Origin: Palaemon carinicauda
Taxonomy: Eukaryota > Arthropoda > Malacostraca > Decapoda > Palaemonidae
Length of the DNA stretch: 64,000 nt
Direction of reading: 5' to 3'
Assembly (NCBI RefSeq): GCF_036898095.1
Contig: NC_090763.1
Location: 58,465,530 to 58,529,529, forward strand
Positions 10,609 to 22,569 of this stretch are shown here, in pieces. The position numbers and the translations under genes were made by a program. How positions within the stretch are numbered: the first letter of the stretch is position 1; the number at the start of each line of letters is the position of its first letter. A model generated the notes under the pieces. It searched no databases. It was not told the origin of the DNA and worked only from the letters and a program-made list of their open reading frames with translations.

Positions 10609-10819
10609 ATTTCAGGCATATGGTAAATGTTAACCTACTTGGGGAAAGTTACTTAGTTCAGTCATTTTAGGTAACCTTTCCTGTGAAATCTCAGATTTGA
10701 CCACAGGGATGTATAGAAAAATGTAAAATGCTTCAAACTTTAGTGTTTATCCAAATTTGCTTAAGAATCTTTAAGGGAATCTTTTCATAAATCATGGACT
10801 TAGTCTGAATAAAATATAA
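10609..10819. repeat. 211-bp spacer, second copy
   Basis: Nearly identical to 2047-2257, with no coding potential. It lies between A2 and A3. Confidence 0.85.
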
Positions 10820-11113
10820 ATTGTTCCATAACCGAAATACAAACCACGCTATTTAATTAGGGTATTACTTTCGGCGTAGCTGAAATGACGAACCATTAGA
10901 TTTTTAACGAGGGTTTACTACCCTCCCGCTAGTTAGCGAGGGGGTAGGGAGGGGTAGCTAGCTACCCCTCCCCCCTCACACACCGCTGAATAGCTCACTT
11001 TGCTTTTGGCTCGGGTGATGAACAGACGTGTGTGCTCACACCCTTGCTTATTGACAGCCTTAATCTTTTTGCTTTTTCTTTCAGTGTGTGTTTGGAAGTT
11101 GGCCTCTACCATT

Positions 11114-14100
11114 ATGCGGAAGTGCCCCGGATTACCTGACCGCCCTTGTGGCACTTATATGTCGGCGGTCGAAACAGACCCTCACACCTTATGTCCTGCA
11201 GGGGCCAACGGTGTGACAGAGACAAAGTATGCAGTGAGTGTAGGGAGTGATCTACCTCCCAGTGGGAGAGGTTTTCCCGGCGCCGGAGGAAGATGTCCAA
11301 AAGGGATCTTTCTTCTTCAAGGGTTTCCTTGAAGAAAGGAAAATCCAGGGACTCTTCTTCCCTAGCCCGAACCTCCTCCGAAGCTCCCGCTCGAGCGGCC
11401 TCTTCCGAGAGACCGTCGAGTGGTAGCATAGGCTGTTCTTTTGTTAACCGACCTCGGGGTTCGGGAGAGGGAGTTGCCTCCCATAGCGAGGCAGCTCCTT
11501 CTCCTCCCTCGGGGGAGGATTTATCATTTAACTCTGTGAATAATGATGATTTGTTGTAGCTTTGGGCTTCCTTGGGGCTTAAGGGCTCGCCCTCCAGGGA
11601 AGCCCTGTTTGACTTAATTCAGTTGGAGGCTGCTGTCAAACAGTCGCCGGTGATAGCAGAGGTTGTTGGAGGCTGCTGTCAAACAGTCGCCGGTGATAGC
11701 AGAGGTTGACCCTCTGTCTATCGTCGACGTTGTTGTGGCAGGGGCCTCCGACGAGGTGGGTCAAACCCCAGCCTTAGTTCCCGATGCAGCTGAAGGCTTA
11801 GTTCCTCCCTCTGAACATCCTTCGAGGGAGGAGCTAAGTCCTACGGTCTCTCCTGCAGGTGATTCTCCCCCTAAGGGGAGTTCACTGACAGAGACTCCTC
11901 TTCGGAGGACTGATGATGGTCTGCTTGCCGCCCCGAGAGGATGTATCCGTCGGAAGGCTCGCCTTCCCCTTCGCCGTAGAGGCCTTCCTTCTCCTCACAA
12001 GGGAGTTAGGAGGCACCTCTTCGGCTCTTCGCTATCGCAGTCCCCCGCAGAGGATCCTCCTCGCTGTGCTCCGACCGTTGCAGTTGCATCCTTGGACCTC
12101 TCTGCCGATCGTTCTCCTTCGCCTGCCAGACCTTCGGACCTGCTGTCTCCGTTCCTTTCTGCTGACGCGCGTTGGGCGCCCACGCATCCCGTTTTCCAAC
12201 GGGTACCGGTCCCTTCGGGGCATAAGCGCCAGGTATCCCCTGCGCTTCAACGTTCTCCTGCTCGCAAGCGCTCTCCTGCGGTGAAGTCTCTCTACGCAGA
12301 ACTTCATTTTCAGAGACAACACCCCAGAGACCTCTTGCAGCTGAGACTTCTCTCCATCGTTCTCCTGCTCTTCAGCGCTCACCTGCTCGCCAGCACTCAC
12401 CTGCGCGCCTGAGCTCTCCTCTTGGCCAGCGGTCTTCTCCTCGCCAGCGTTCAGCAGCGCGCCCTCATCCTGATGTGCGCCCACGATCTCCTGCTCGCCA
12501 GCGCTCTTCACCTGCGCGCCATCGTTCGCCTGCGCGCCCACGATCTCCGGATCTGGGCACAAGAAGGAGGACTCTAGCTTCTCCTTCTCTTCAGCATCAG
12601 CCATCGCCTACGCGCCATCGCGCGCAGACACCAGATCCTGCTGCGCGCCCTCCTGCTCGCCCACGCACTAGGGGGAACATCCCTGCGCGTGGGCGCTCGT
12701 CTAGAGCTCGCCGAGATCCTGCTCGCCCACGCGCTCGCGAACCATCTTCTTCATGCATGCAATCGCTTGCACCTCCGCCTGCGCTTCCTGATTCTTTGGA
12801 TCACGCTTCTGCGCGCCCTCGATCTCCTGAGCGACTGCGCCCTCCTACGCCTACGCGCCATCGCTCGCCAGTGCGCCCACGCGCCCTCTCGCCATCCCGG
12901 AGATCCCCTACGCGCCCGCGCGCACCCTCTCCTGTGCGCAGTCGCTCTCCTACACGCCCTACGCGCCATCGCTCGCCATCTCTCGCCTGCGCCCCATCGC
13001 TCGCCTGCGGGCCATTGCTTGCCAATGCGCCACTGCTCTCCTGCGCGCAAACGCGCGCCCCGCGCGCCCATGCGTGCCCTCGCCTTCATCCCCGCACTCA
13101 CGCGCCCGCATGCGCGCGCGGAACCGATCGCCCGAGCGCGATCGTAGTAGGATTCTATCGCGCGATCGGGAGGCACAGCGACCGCGCGAGCCTACTGGAA
13201 CGAGAGCAGCCAGGTCATCCTCACGTTCCCCCCCCCCCCCCCGCTAGCGCAGACCAGCGCGCTCGCAGGAGGGAGGGAAATCCCCAGATGGGTCCAGGAA
13301 TCAACCTTCTTCTTCCCTTTTCTTCCAGGCAGGTCCAGCAGTTGTGTCTACTCCTAAGGATCACCCGATCCCCTTCCCTTCAGAGGGAGTCTCTGACAGC
13401 GCTGCTGTCAGTAAGCAGCCATGGTTTGCATCCCTCATCAGAGCTGTCGTGCAGGCTGTCAAACCGGCCTTCGCTGAGATGGGGCTCAAAACTATGGCAG
13501 CTCCGACCCCACTGAAGAGAAAGAGAGAAGTAGAAACCATGGTTACTTCTCCGAGGGTCAAGCTGGCCCCTCGAACATCCTTGAGGAAGGCTCCCTCTCC
13601 CCTCCAGACGTTTTCTCTCTCCCGTGGACGAGCATTTTCCGTCCTCGGGGGAATCAGACGAGGTGAGGCGTTCTCCCATCTCAACAATGGGAGAAACCCC
13701 ACCTCGCGCTAGAGAATTGTCCCAGGTGGGAGCAGAGAGGAGCCCTCAGACGTCGTTATTGGAGTCCTGTATTCCTCCCAGGAGGGAACCCAAGGATTCC
13801 AAGACTGTACCCAAGTCATCCTCAAGGATCCGTCCAGAACCTACTAGACCCGCGGAGAACGTCCACGTGTCCCCCCAAGAAGAGCCTTTGGGGACGGGAG
13901 ACTTTGCTGCCAGTTAACCAGGAGGGGAGCCACTAGAGTCAGAGCATGCCTTCTGGCAGGTTTTGACCCTGATGAGGCATCTCAACAGGATTCCTGATCC
14001 TGAGATGCCTCCTCGCGAGGGCAAGGACACGGTCCTGGACCGAGTCTTTGGCACCCAGAAACCCACTAAGGCCAGTGCAGCTTTGGCCTGGTCCCAAGGG

Positions 14101-14882
14101 GTGAAGAGTGCCAGGGATAAGGTCGAGGGCCAGCTCTCCGAGCTCGCCTCCTCGCAACAAACTCCTCCCGCCTCCTCGCGTCCAACAGAGGAGGTAATTC
14201 GAGATCTTGGAGGAGGCTTGTTTAGCTCTTCCCCTACACCACTCTGTGGAAGAGCTTACTAAGGGAGTCCCTCTTGAGAGACTCTCCACCCGGCAAGTGA
14301 CTTTCTCGGCGACTGAGATCATAAGCCAGGAGAAACTCGCGAAGTGTGCCATGCAGGCTACTTCGTGGCTTGACCTCTGGCTGGGATCTCTTGGCATCCT
14401 GTTGTGATCCGAAGATTTGTCTGAGGAGAGCACCAGGAAGGCCTTTTTAGACCTTCCTCCTCTCGGGCACACGCACCATTGAGTTTCTGGCCCACCAAGT
14501 CTCGAACTTGTGGGCCAACTCAATCCTGAAACGTCGTGATGTGGTGGCAGAGAGGTTCCACGCGAAGGTCCCAGCCGTCGAGGTCAGCAGGCTCAGACAT
14601 TCTTCCCTTCTAGGGAAGAACCTATTCAAGCCTAAAGACTTGGAGCAGGCAGCCAAGAGGTGGAGGAAGTCCAACCAGGACTCCCTCCTTCATAGGGCTC
14701 TTACATCTAAGCCATATAAACCTCCGGCACCTCAACAACCTCGCCCGCCCAACACAACGAAACCGGCTGTGGCAGCGAAGGCAACGGTGTCGAAGCCCTT
14801 TCCTGTCAAAGACAGGAAAGGCAAAAAGTCCTCCTGGGGAGGAAAGAATCCTAGAGGGAGTGGCCGAGGCCGCAAACGCTAG
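11114..14882 (+). pseudogene. Gag of A3
   Basis: Starts MRKCPG and holds a Cys/His cluster: DPHTLC, then (after a small frame slip) SCRGQRC and CSEC. This spacing matches the Gag of family B. After the cluster comes a tga where an aromatic codon is likely, then MSKRDLSSS. A tag (about 11557-11559) and the 43-bp duplication follow. A long Arg/Ser/Pro/Ala-rich region (about 12240-13200) is open on both strands because of its repetitive GC-rich codons. The C-terminal half includes LKRKRE, AMQATSWLDLWLGSLGIL, HQVSNLWAN and the basic end GRGRKR, with stop at 14880-14882. A stop tga at 14405-14407 and local frame slips break it. Role by family: nucleoprotein particle and nucleic-acid binding. Confidence 0.75.
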
Positions 14883-16781
14883 GATTGGCAGTCCCCCTGC
14901 ATGTCCACCAGTGGGGGGATGCCTTCAAAGTTGCTCAGACAGGTGGCAGCAACTCGGGGCCGATTCCTGGATGATTTCCGTAATTGGTCAGGGATGTCGC
15001 ATCCCGTTCATAACATCTCTACCTCCCCTAACAGCGGATCCAGTGTCGTTGAGCTCCTTTGCCATGGGATCGGCAAGGGGCTAAGCCCTAGGGGCAGAGG
15101 TCCAGACCATGTTGAAGAAGGGCGCTCTCCAGGAGGTCGTCGACGGTTCCCCAGGCTTCTTCAGTCGACTCTTTCTTGTAAAGAATGCGTCTGGAGGCTG
15201 GAGACCAGTCATCGACCTCTCAGCTCTGAACAGGTTTGTCAAACAAACCCCGTTCAGCATGGAGACGGCCAACACGGTCAGACTTGCGGTGAGACCACAA
15301 GACTTCATGTGTACACTGGACCTGAAGGACGCGTACTTCCAGATCCCAGTGCATCCGTCTTCCAGGAAGTATCTAAGATTCAGCCTAGACAACAAGATCT
15401 ACCAGTTCAAGGTGCTGTGTTTCGGTCTCTCTACAGCACCTCAGGTTTTCACCAGAGTGTTCACACTGATATCTTCGTGGGCACACAGGATCGGCATCCG
15501 TCTCCTCCGCTATCTGGACGACTGGCTGATCCTGGCAGACTGGGAGTCGACCCTTCTTCGACACCGAGACAAGCTTCTGGGACTTTGCCAAGATCCAGGG
15601 ATCATGGTAAATCTCGAGAAGTTTTCTCTGCTTCCAACTCAACGACTGGTATATCTAGGCATGATCTTGGACACCAATCTCCACAAAGCCTTCCCATCAG
15701 ACGACAGGATAGCAAGGCTGAGGGGGGTCACAGTTCCTTTCCTCAGACGAGAAGAACTCCCAGCCCAATCGTGGTTACGTCTCCTCGGTCACCTTTCTTC
15801 TCTGGCCTGTCTAGTTACAAATGGTCGCCTCAGGAGGAGATCCCTGCCATGGCGACTCAACTCCCGGTGGAATCAAGGTCACAATTCCCCGGACATCTTG
15901 GTCCCAATGGGTCCTGCGGAACGGACGGATCTCCAGTGGTGGTTGACAGAGGAAAACCTACGAAAGGGAGTGGATCTTCTCGTCCTCCCCCGGATTTGAT
16001 GCTGTTTTCGGACGCCTCAAAAAAAGGGTGGGGGGCCCACGTTCTGAACCACAGGACCTCAGGCCTATGGTCAGAATCAGAAAAGTGCCTCCACATAAAC
16101 CTGCTAGAAATGAAGGACGTGTATCTGGCACTTCAGCAGTTCCAACAGTACCTGGCGGGTCACTCCGTGGTGGTGATGAGCGACAACACCACGGTAGTGG
16201 CTTACATCAACAAGCAGGGAGGTACCTTTTCACAGCAGCTATCCCATCTTGCAGTAGAGATACTGAGATGGACCGAAGTCCACTCGATTCCACTATCAAC
16301 TCGCTTCATTCCAGGCAAAAGGAATGTGCTCGCCGACAGTCTGAGCAGGGTATCTCAGATAGTGAGTACCGAGTGGTCTTTGGATCGTCTAGTAGCCAAC
16401 AAAGTCCTGACTTTGTGGGGTTCCCCGACTGTGGATCTGTTCGCGACAGCCTTGAATTTCAAGCTCCCGCTGTACTGCTCCCCAGTCCCGGACCCCAAGG
16501 CACTCTGGCAAGATGCCTTTCAACAACGGTGGGACAAAATCGACGTCTATGGCTTTCCCCCGTTCTGTCTGATGAGAAGAGTACTCAACAAGACCAGAAT
16601 ATCGGTCAACCTTTCAATGACCTTAATAGCTCCGCTATGGCATCACGCAGAGTGGTTCCCGGACCTTCTACAGCTCCTGACAGAACTCCCGAGAGAACTC
16701 CCTCCTCGACACGAGCTACTCGGACAACCCCATGCCAACATCTTCCTCAAACCCGTAGCATCGCTACAACTTCACGCCTGA
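14860..16781 (+). pseudogene. Pol (RT, RNase H, MT-like) of A3
   Basis: Best family-A Pol in the window. RT: GGWRPVIDLS, DLKDAYFQIPVHP, CFGLSTAPQVF and YLDDWL (from 15511). RNase H: LFSDASKKGWG (about 15997), VVMSDNTTVVAYI and a final DSLSR. MT-like region: VDLFATALNFKLPLYCS and GFPPFCLM. Two breaks only: a nonsense codon at 15082-15084 and loss of one C in a C run near 15985, which moves RNase H to another frame. The stop after LHA at 16779-16781 seems natural. The 5' end overlaps the last 23 bases of Gag; the 3' end overlaps YR by 145 bases. Confidence 0.9.
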
Positions 16782-17823
16782 AGACTATCCAGCGTCTCCT
16801 CACAGAGAGAGGCTTTTCCCAACAAGTTGCGGAAAGGATGTCTCGACACCTGCGAAAGTCATCCGCAGGGGTCTACCAGGCTAAGTGGAGAGTCTTCTGT
16901 GGTTGCTGTCGTGGAAGGGGTATCTCTCCACTCGATGCCACTATTCCAGCAATAGCGGAGTTCCTCATGTATTTGCAGGAAGAAATGCGCCTTTCAGTCT
17001 CGGCAGTGAAAGGCTATCGCTCAGCCTTAAGTCTTGCCTTCAGGCTCAAAGTAATGGACATTTCCTCCTTGCGGGAACTTTCTCTACTCATACGAAGTTA
17101 TGAACTTACCTGCCCCCAGTCGGAAGTGAGACCTCCTCCATGGAACGTTGTTCGAGTCCTCAGGTCTCTTAAGAGACCTCCTTTCGAACCATTACGCCAG
17201 GCTTCTGATCGCCTCCTAACTTGGAAGACGGTGTTCCTGCTAGCTCTGGCCTCGGCCAAGCGAGTCAGCGAACTTCATGGTCTCTCGTATGACATCGCCC
17301 ATTCAAGGGGATGGGGGGAGGTAACGTTCAGATTCGTCCCTGAGTATGTAGCTAAGACTCAGAATCCAGGAGTTCCGGACCCCCGGTTTGACTTCTGGAT
17401 TTCGAGTCTCTGTTCTGTAACAGATGACCCAGACCATCTCCTACTGTGCCCAGTAAGGAGTCTGAGGCTCTACCTTAAGAGGACAGCTGCAATCTGTCCT
17501 CGAGTGCAAGCTTTGTTCGTGAGCACAGGAAGGACAAAGAGGAGGGTCACTAAGAATACAATCTCTGCTTGGATTCCCTGAATCCTGACCCTCCTCCGTC
17601 ACGTCGCCCCAAGGCACACGATGTCAGAGGCATCGCTACGTCCCTGGCATTGAAGAGAAATTACTCTGTGACGCAGGTTCTACAAGCAGGGGTGTGGAAG
17701 CATCAAACGACCTTCACAGCCCACTACCTGCAAGACGTGACCCACAGGAGGCTTGATACGTTCTCTATCTGCCCTGTGGTGGCGGCACAACAGCTCCTTA
17801 ATGGACAAGTAGCAGAAGGTTGA
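16637..17823 (+). pseudogene. DIRS tyrosine recombinase (YR), copy A3
   Basis: Starts MASRR at 16637 inside the end of Pol, in the +2 frame relative to Pol. Open to 17581, where a deletion of about 20 bp (gcaaggtaatatacctagcc in the A2 version) shifts the frame; the remainder continues as NPDPPPSRRP to tga 17821-17823. Catalytic Arg (SAKRVSEL), HDVR and AHYL are intact at residue level. The C-terminus is slightly longer than in A1 and A2, which end at a stop after AAQQLV. Confidence 0.85.
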
Positions 17824-18626
17824 GGGCATTGTTACCTGGTTTTAGTCTGCATGAATGAAAAGGTTTGTCTGGCCCTTATTCTTTTCTTCATTCTCCCCTC
17901 TCTTGGGGAAAGCAGCATCCTGGGTTCTTGGGTTCTCTGTACAGCTGACCTCAAACCACTGCAGGTAAACCATGTTTCCTTGTGTTCCTAGTATTAAGTT
18001 AATACTGTCACGTCCCCATACCCTTACGAGGTGGTATTGGGATCGTCCTAACCTAGATTTCCATCTAAAGGACTCCAGGTCAACTTCCTAGGACGAGTCA
18101 CACTTCACTCCTTCACACACTAGCTTACGTAGGCCGCGGTCCTTGCAGAGCAAGGCACTTGCGAGGTGCCGAGATCCCTTATCTTGAGTTCTACACACTC
18201 AGATACTGAGTCCCCGGGCAAAAGCCAAAGCGAGTAGGGCTGGGACTTACCACCCTACTTAAGGGTTAAGTCACCCTAATTAAATAGCGTGGTTTGTATT
18301 TCGGTTACGGAACAAATGACAAATTCATAGATAATTTGTATTTTTCCTAACCATACAAACCTTAGTTATTTAATCAAACTTGCCCACCAGCCCTGTCCCC
18401 CGGGAAGTCTTACCTCTAAGCAAAGTGAGCTATTCACCGGTGTGTGGGGGGGGGGAGGGGTAGCTAGCTACCCCTCCCTACCTCCTCGCTAACTAGCGAG
18501 AGGGTAGAAAACCCTCGTTAAAAATCTAATGGCTCGTCGTTTCAGCTACGCTTAAAGTAATACCCTAATTAAATAGCTAAGGTTTGTATGGTTAGGAAAA
18601 ATACAAATTATCTACGAATTTGTCAT

Positions 18627-19154
18627 GTTTCAGATTTGTCAGTATATTTTATTATAATTTTTTTCATGTCTTTTAATTTCAGGTTGTATCGTATCTCCCT
18701 GTGCTTCAAACAAGTTTGTGGAATCTTGGCCACTCTTGTTGTACCTTCAGCTGTGTATATCTGCAGCCAATAATACTGATAAGCTCTGCAAATCTAAAAT
18801 TGGACTTAAACCAAGCAAAGATTCATGTGGTTTAGGAATCTTGTTTTAGTTTGTGGAAGAGAAACTGAAACTGAAATGATTGGAGTTATGATCTCAAGGT
18901 AAATATTGCATATTCTCTGTAGTCTTTCACCATATGTTGAGGTACAGTACTTCAGTTATTTTATTGTAGTAAAGTACTTGTAAATCTGTAGTTTATAATT
19001 CATTATCTATTACAAAGAGGTAAATTTAATCTATGAACATAGTTTTTGCTTCTGTGCTGGAACTATGCCAGGTTAGAATGATTATTTAAAGTCTGTAGAA
19101 TTCACTGGAAATTTTTGATTGGGTCCACTGCATTGCTTTTCTGATCTTGCTTAA
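18627..19154. other. AT-rich spacer, nothing recognised
   Basis: Right flank of A3. No open frame of note; the TTAA at 19151-19154 is the target duplication of the following MITE. Confidence 0.6.
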
Positions 19155-19456
19155 CCCTTTTACCTCCAGGCTATTTGGAAATTTCCAACCCTTAACCCCC
19201 AGGGTGTTATTTTTTTCCCAGCACATTTTGCAGTATATTTTTTTAAATTGCTCTAACAGCCTTAATTTTTGTCATAGAGAGGTCAGGTTGGTCTCATTCT
19301 CTTGGAAAATGCCTGAATTTTCTCAAAAAATTATCAAAAATATGAAAAAAAAAAAATTTTATAGCATTTTTTTGCAAGGACGTACCGGTATGTCCATGGG
19401 GGTAAAGGGATGGCTTTTGTGAAACGTACCAGTACGTCCTTTTGGGGGTAAAAGGG
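19155..19456. mobile_element. piggyBac-like MITE flanked by TTAA
   Basis: A 302-bp element beginning CCCTTTTACC and ending GGTAAAAGGG, flanked on both sides by TTAA (19151-19154 and 19457-19460). TTAA target duplication plus CCC/GGG termini is the signature of the piggyBac superfamily. It encodes no transposase, so it is a non-autonomous MITE. A subterminal repeat, acgtacc(a/g)gta(c/t)gtcc followed by tgggggtaaa, occurs twice near the right end (about 19380 and 19425). Confidence 0.8.
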
Positions 19457-19991
19457 TTAAGTAAAGATGTCTAGCACAGTTTTATGCATTTTGGAAACAG
19501 AAGTACAGTAGAGTAATTTGTAAAGGTATTTAAAGTGACTGTCTAAATCTCCACTAACAATTTTGAAATGAATTATGAATATTCTAATTTTTTTAATTAA
19601 GACTGAAAGGTTAGGGGGTATGTTGAAGTAACAAGGTTTTTGGAATTTGAAAATTTTCAATAATAATATATATGAAAATAGTAGTCCTAATAAGTCTGAT
19701 TTATAATCTGGATAATTGAAGATATTAGTTTGTAGAAAGCAAAGCCAAAGTCTCAATAAGCAGGTTGAAGATTAGTTTTTCAATGCAAATTTTACACAAT
19801 TATTATTTCTGGGTCGACCTGTGACGGCCGGCGAAAAAGTCCTTCTTTGTACTTTTTCTGATATAAATCTTCCAAATATACCAGAGAAAATTAAAAGCAT
19901 GGAATGCAGAGGTTACAACCCTCGCGCGAGCACCTTGTTGGTGTCGTATATCTAACAAGGGCGTTTGTAAAACACTATTTATTATTATTAC

Positions 19992-20600
19992 TTGCTAAGC
20001 TACAACCCTAGTTGGAAAAGCAAGATGCTATAAGCCCAGGGGCTCCAACAGTGAAAATGGCTCAGTGAGGAAGAGGAACAAGGAAAAATAAAATATTTTA
20101 AGAAGAGCAACAATTTAAAAATAAATATCCCTTTATAAGCTATAAAAACTTTAACAAAACAAGAGGAAGAGAAATAAGATATAAGATAGAACAGTGTGCC
20201 AGAGTGTACCCTCAAGCAAGAGAACTCTAACCCAAGACAGTGGAAGACCATGGTACAGAGGCTATGGCACTACCCAAGATTAGAGAACAATGGTTTGATT
20301 TTGGAGTGTCCTTCTAGAAGAGCTGCTTACCATAGCTAAAGAGTCTCTTCTATCCTTACAAAGAGGAAAGTGGGCAGTGCAGTAAGAAAAATTGTTTTGT
20401 AATCTCAGTGTTGTCAGGTGTATGAGGACAGAGGAGAATATGTAAAGAATAGGCCAGACTATTCGGTGTATGAGTGTGTAGGCAAAGGGAAAATGAACCG
20501 TAACCAGAGAGAAGGATCCTATGTAGTACTATCTGGCCAGCCAAAAGACCCCATAACTCCCTAGTGGCAGTATCTCAACAGGTGGCTAGTACCAAAAGGG
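19992..20600 (+). repeat. Dispersed repeat, copy 1
   Basis: Starts gctaagctacaaccctagtt just after an ATT-rich run and continues for about 600 bp. The first 350 bp recur inverted at 59500-59805. It has no intact open frame. Class unknown; it may be a SINE-like or non-autonomous element. An ATT microsatellite abuts its head in both copies. Confidence 0.65.
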
Positions 20601-21370
20601 CTTTTATAGACCAGGCTCTTGTTAATAATTTGGTGAATATCAGATTGGAAATTCATCTAGTTAGTCTTTGAAAGAATTTGATTTACTTTTAGGATTGATG
20701 GATGGAAATTTGAAAAAGGAAAGTCGTGTTTGTAAGGGTTTAATACTGTACCTTGAAACCAGTTTGAAGAACACTGGTGTCTTAAAATCTAGAATAATAA
20801 TGAGCAATTTAATAGGATCTACTTTTTTTTTTCTTTATAAAGAATTTAATAATGTAACTAGATTCAGGTATTGTTCATGAATTACTTAAAAACATGAAAG
20901 ATATGCTTGATATAACATGCTAGCCAGGAACATGGAGAATTTTTAGTTATGAACTTATAACTGTTTTTCTAATGTAACCAGTCCAAGATTTTGAGTCATT
21001 TAATTTGGTCTAATCAGTAACTTTTGGTCTGAAGATCCAGGAAGGAAAGTTTAATTATGCCTATCACCGGGGAAATTTTGGAGAAATGTTAAATGTAAAA
21101 CTGTAAAACAGGGCCTGTAGTCCTAATAGACTACTGGTATGGAACAAGGGTTGTGCCTATTTTTTTTTTTATAAAAAATACAAAAATACTCTTGTAAGGT
21201 TGCAAAACCAACCATAAATTCCAAATTAGTTAAAGCAGTTTGTCCTAAAGTGAATAATTCATTGTACTAAAATCATGGTGAAGTTTAATCAAGGTGCTGA
21301 AAATGCTTGTTGATATTCTTTAATGGAAGGGGAAACTGTTAAGGAGAGACTTTAATTTCGTCATGTCCTG
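20601..21370. other. AT-rich sequence, nothing recognised
   Basis: Low-complexity AT-rich DNA without a supportable gene or element. Confidence 0.5.
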
Positions 21371-21499
21371 TTGAAAGATCTACATGGTAAGAAGGGATCA
21401 TTTCCACATTTAATGTGGATTACAAGAGGAAGGCAAAGGTTTGGGTTGATGGATGGAGTGAAGAAAGCTCTAGGTGATAGGAGGATAGATGTGAGAGAG

Positions 21500-21832
21500 G
21501 CAAGAGAGCGTGCTAGAAATAGGAATGAATGGCGGGCGATTGTGACGCAGTTCCGGTAAGTCCTGCTGCTTCCTCCGGTGCCTTAAGTGACCGCGGAGGT
21601 AGCACCAGTAGGGGATTCAGCGTTATGAAGCTTCATCTGTGGTGGATAACGGGGGAGGGTGGGCTGTGGCACTCTAGCAGTACCAGCTGAACTCAGTTGA
21701 GTCCCTTGTCAGGCTGGAAGGAATGTAGAGAGGAGAGGTCCCCTTTTATTTTTTTTATTTTTGTTTCATTTGTTGATGTCGGCTACCCCCCAAAATTGGG
21801 GGAAGTGCTTTGGTATATGTATGTATGTATAA
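21500..21832 (+). mobile_element. LINE 3' end fragment (+), with ATGT microsatellite tail
   Basis: The short frame ending NRNEWRAIVTQFR resembles the C-terminus of non-LTR retrotransposon ORF2 proteins. It is followed by a 3' UTR with gatgtcggctacccc and aattgggggaagtgctttgg, then a tatgtatgtatgtata tail. The element is severely 5' truncated. An inverted copy lies at 22570-22870. Confidence 0.65.
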
Positions 21833-21839
21833 GAGGTTG

Positions 21840-22569
21840 AATTTCTTCAGATTACTGTTTTAAACTGAACTTGTAACTTGATGGGAAGAGTTGGGGTTAA
21901 GAGTACAGGTAGTAGAAATTTGGATTTTTTATTTTTTTGAGGCAGCCGGATGTTGGATTAAAATGATCAGCAATCCTCCTTGGCAAGCACTGTTCTCTTC
22001 TATAAAGGAGCAGTTCTATAGAGAATATACACTGGAAACTGTACACTAAATAATAAAAGTTTTGTAGAAAACCATTTGCTCTTACGCTTGTACAGTACTT
22101 ACAGTACTGAACTGTACTTTGTTACATTACTTCACGGATTAGTTAAGTTCTGTTGTAATACTGTATGCCCACATGCAGAGCCTATTATTGGATGTTGGAA
22201 AAGCTACCTTTGCCCATCACTGCCAATTTCTATAGTTTGCTACTGGTGCATGCAGACAGCCAAACTACCATTTCAGGCTACTAATATTTTACTTTTAGTA
22301 AACCCTAAATATCCATTCTCTGGGGGTAGGCTGCATTAAAACCAAATTTGATTAGTTATATATGCTAGAACTCAAATCAAAAGAACATGCCATTTTTCTT
22401 TTAATTTGCATAAATTGTTCACAGCAGCATAATGAAATTTGGCCAAGCCTCTTTTTTCAATGGCTCTTGCTCCTCCCCCTTAACATGGTGAAATTATATA
22501 CTGTACTGTACCTAGATTTATGATGCAAGTGATAAGAATAATTCCCTTGCTATAGAAGTGTTCTTTGTA
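21840..22569. other. Loop between inverted LINE ends
   Basis: AT-rich sequence of about 730 bp between the two inverted LINE 3' ends. No gene seen. Confidence 0.5.

Larger units (their letters stand above)
10820..18626 (+). mobile_element. DIRS family A element A3 (full length, inactive)
   Basis: Complete DIRS unit of about 7.8 kb: left inverted repeat (about 10849-11004), Gag, Pol, YR, ICR (about 18279-18374), right inverted repeat (about 18419-18578) and right terminus at tgtcat 18621-18626. It keeps the Gag segment that A2 lacks. Its right flank (gtttcagatttgtc) differs from that of A1 and A2, so I read A3 as the original element at the right edge of the tandem duplication. Each gene carries only a few breaks. 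Confidence 0.85.
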
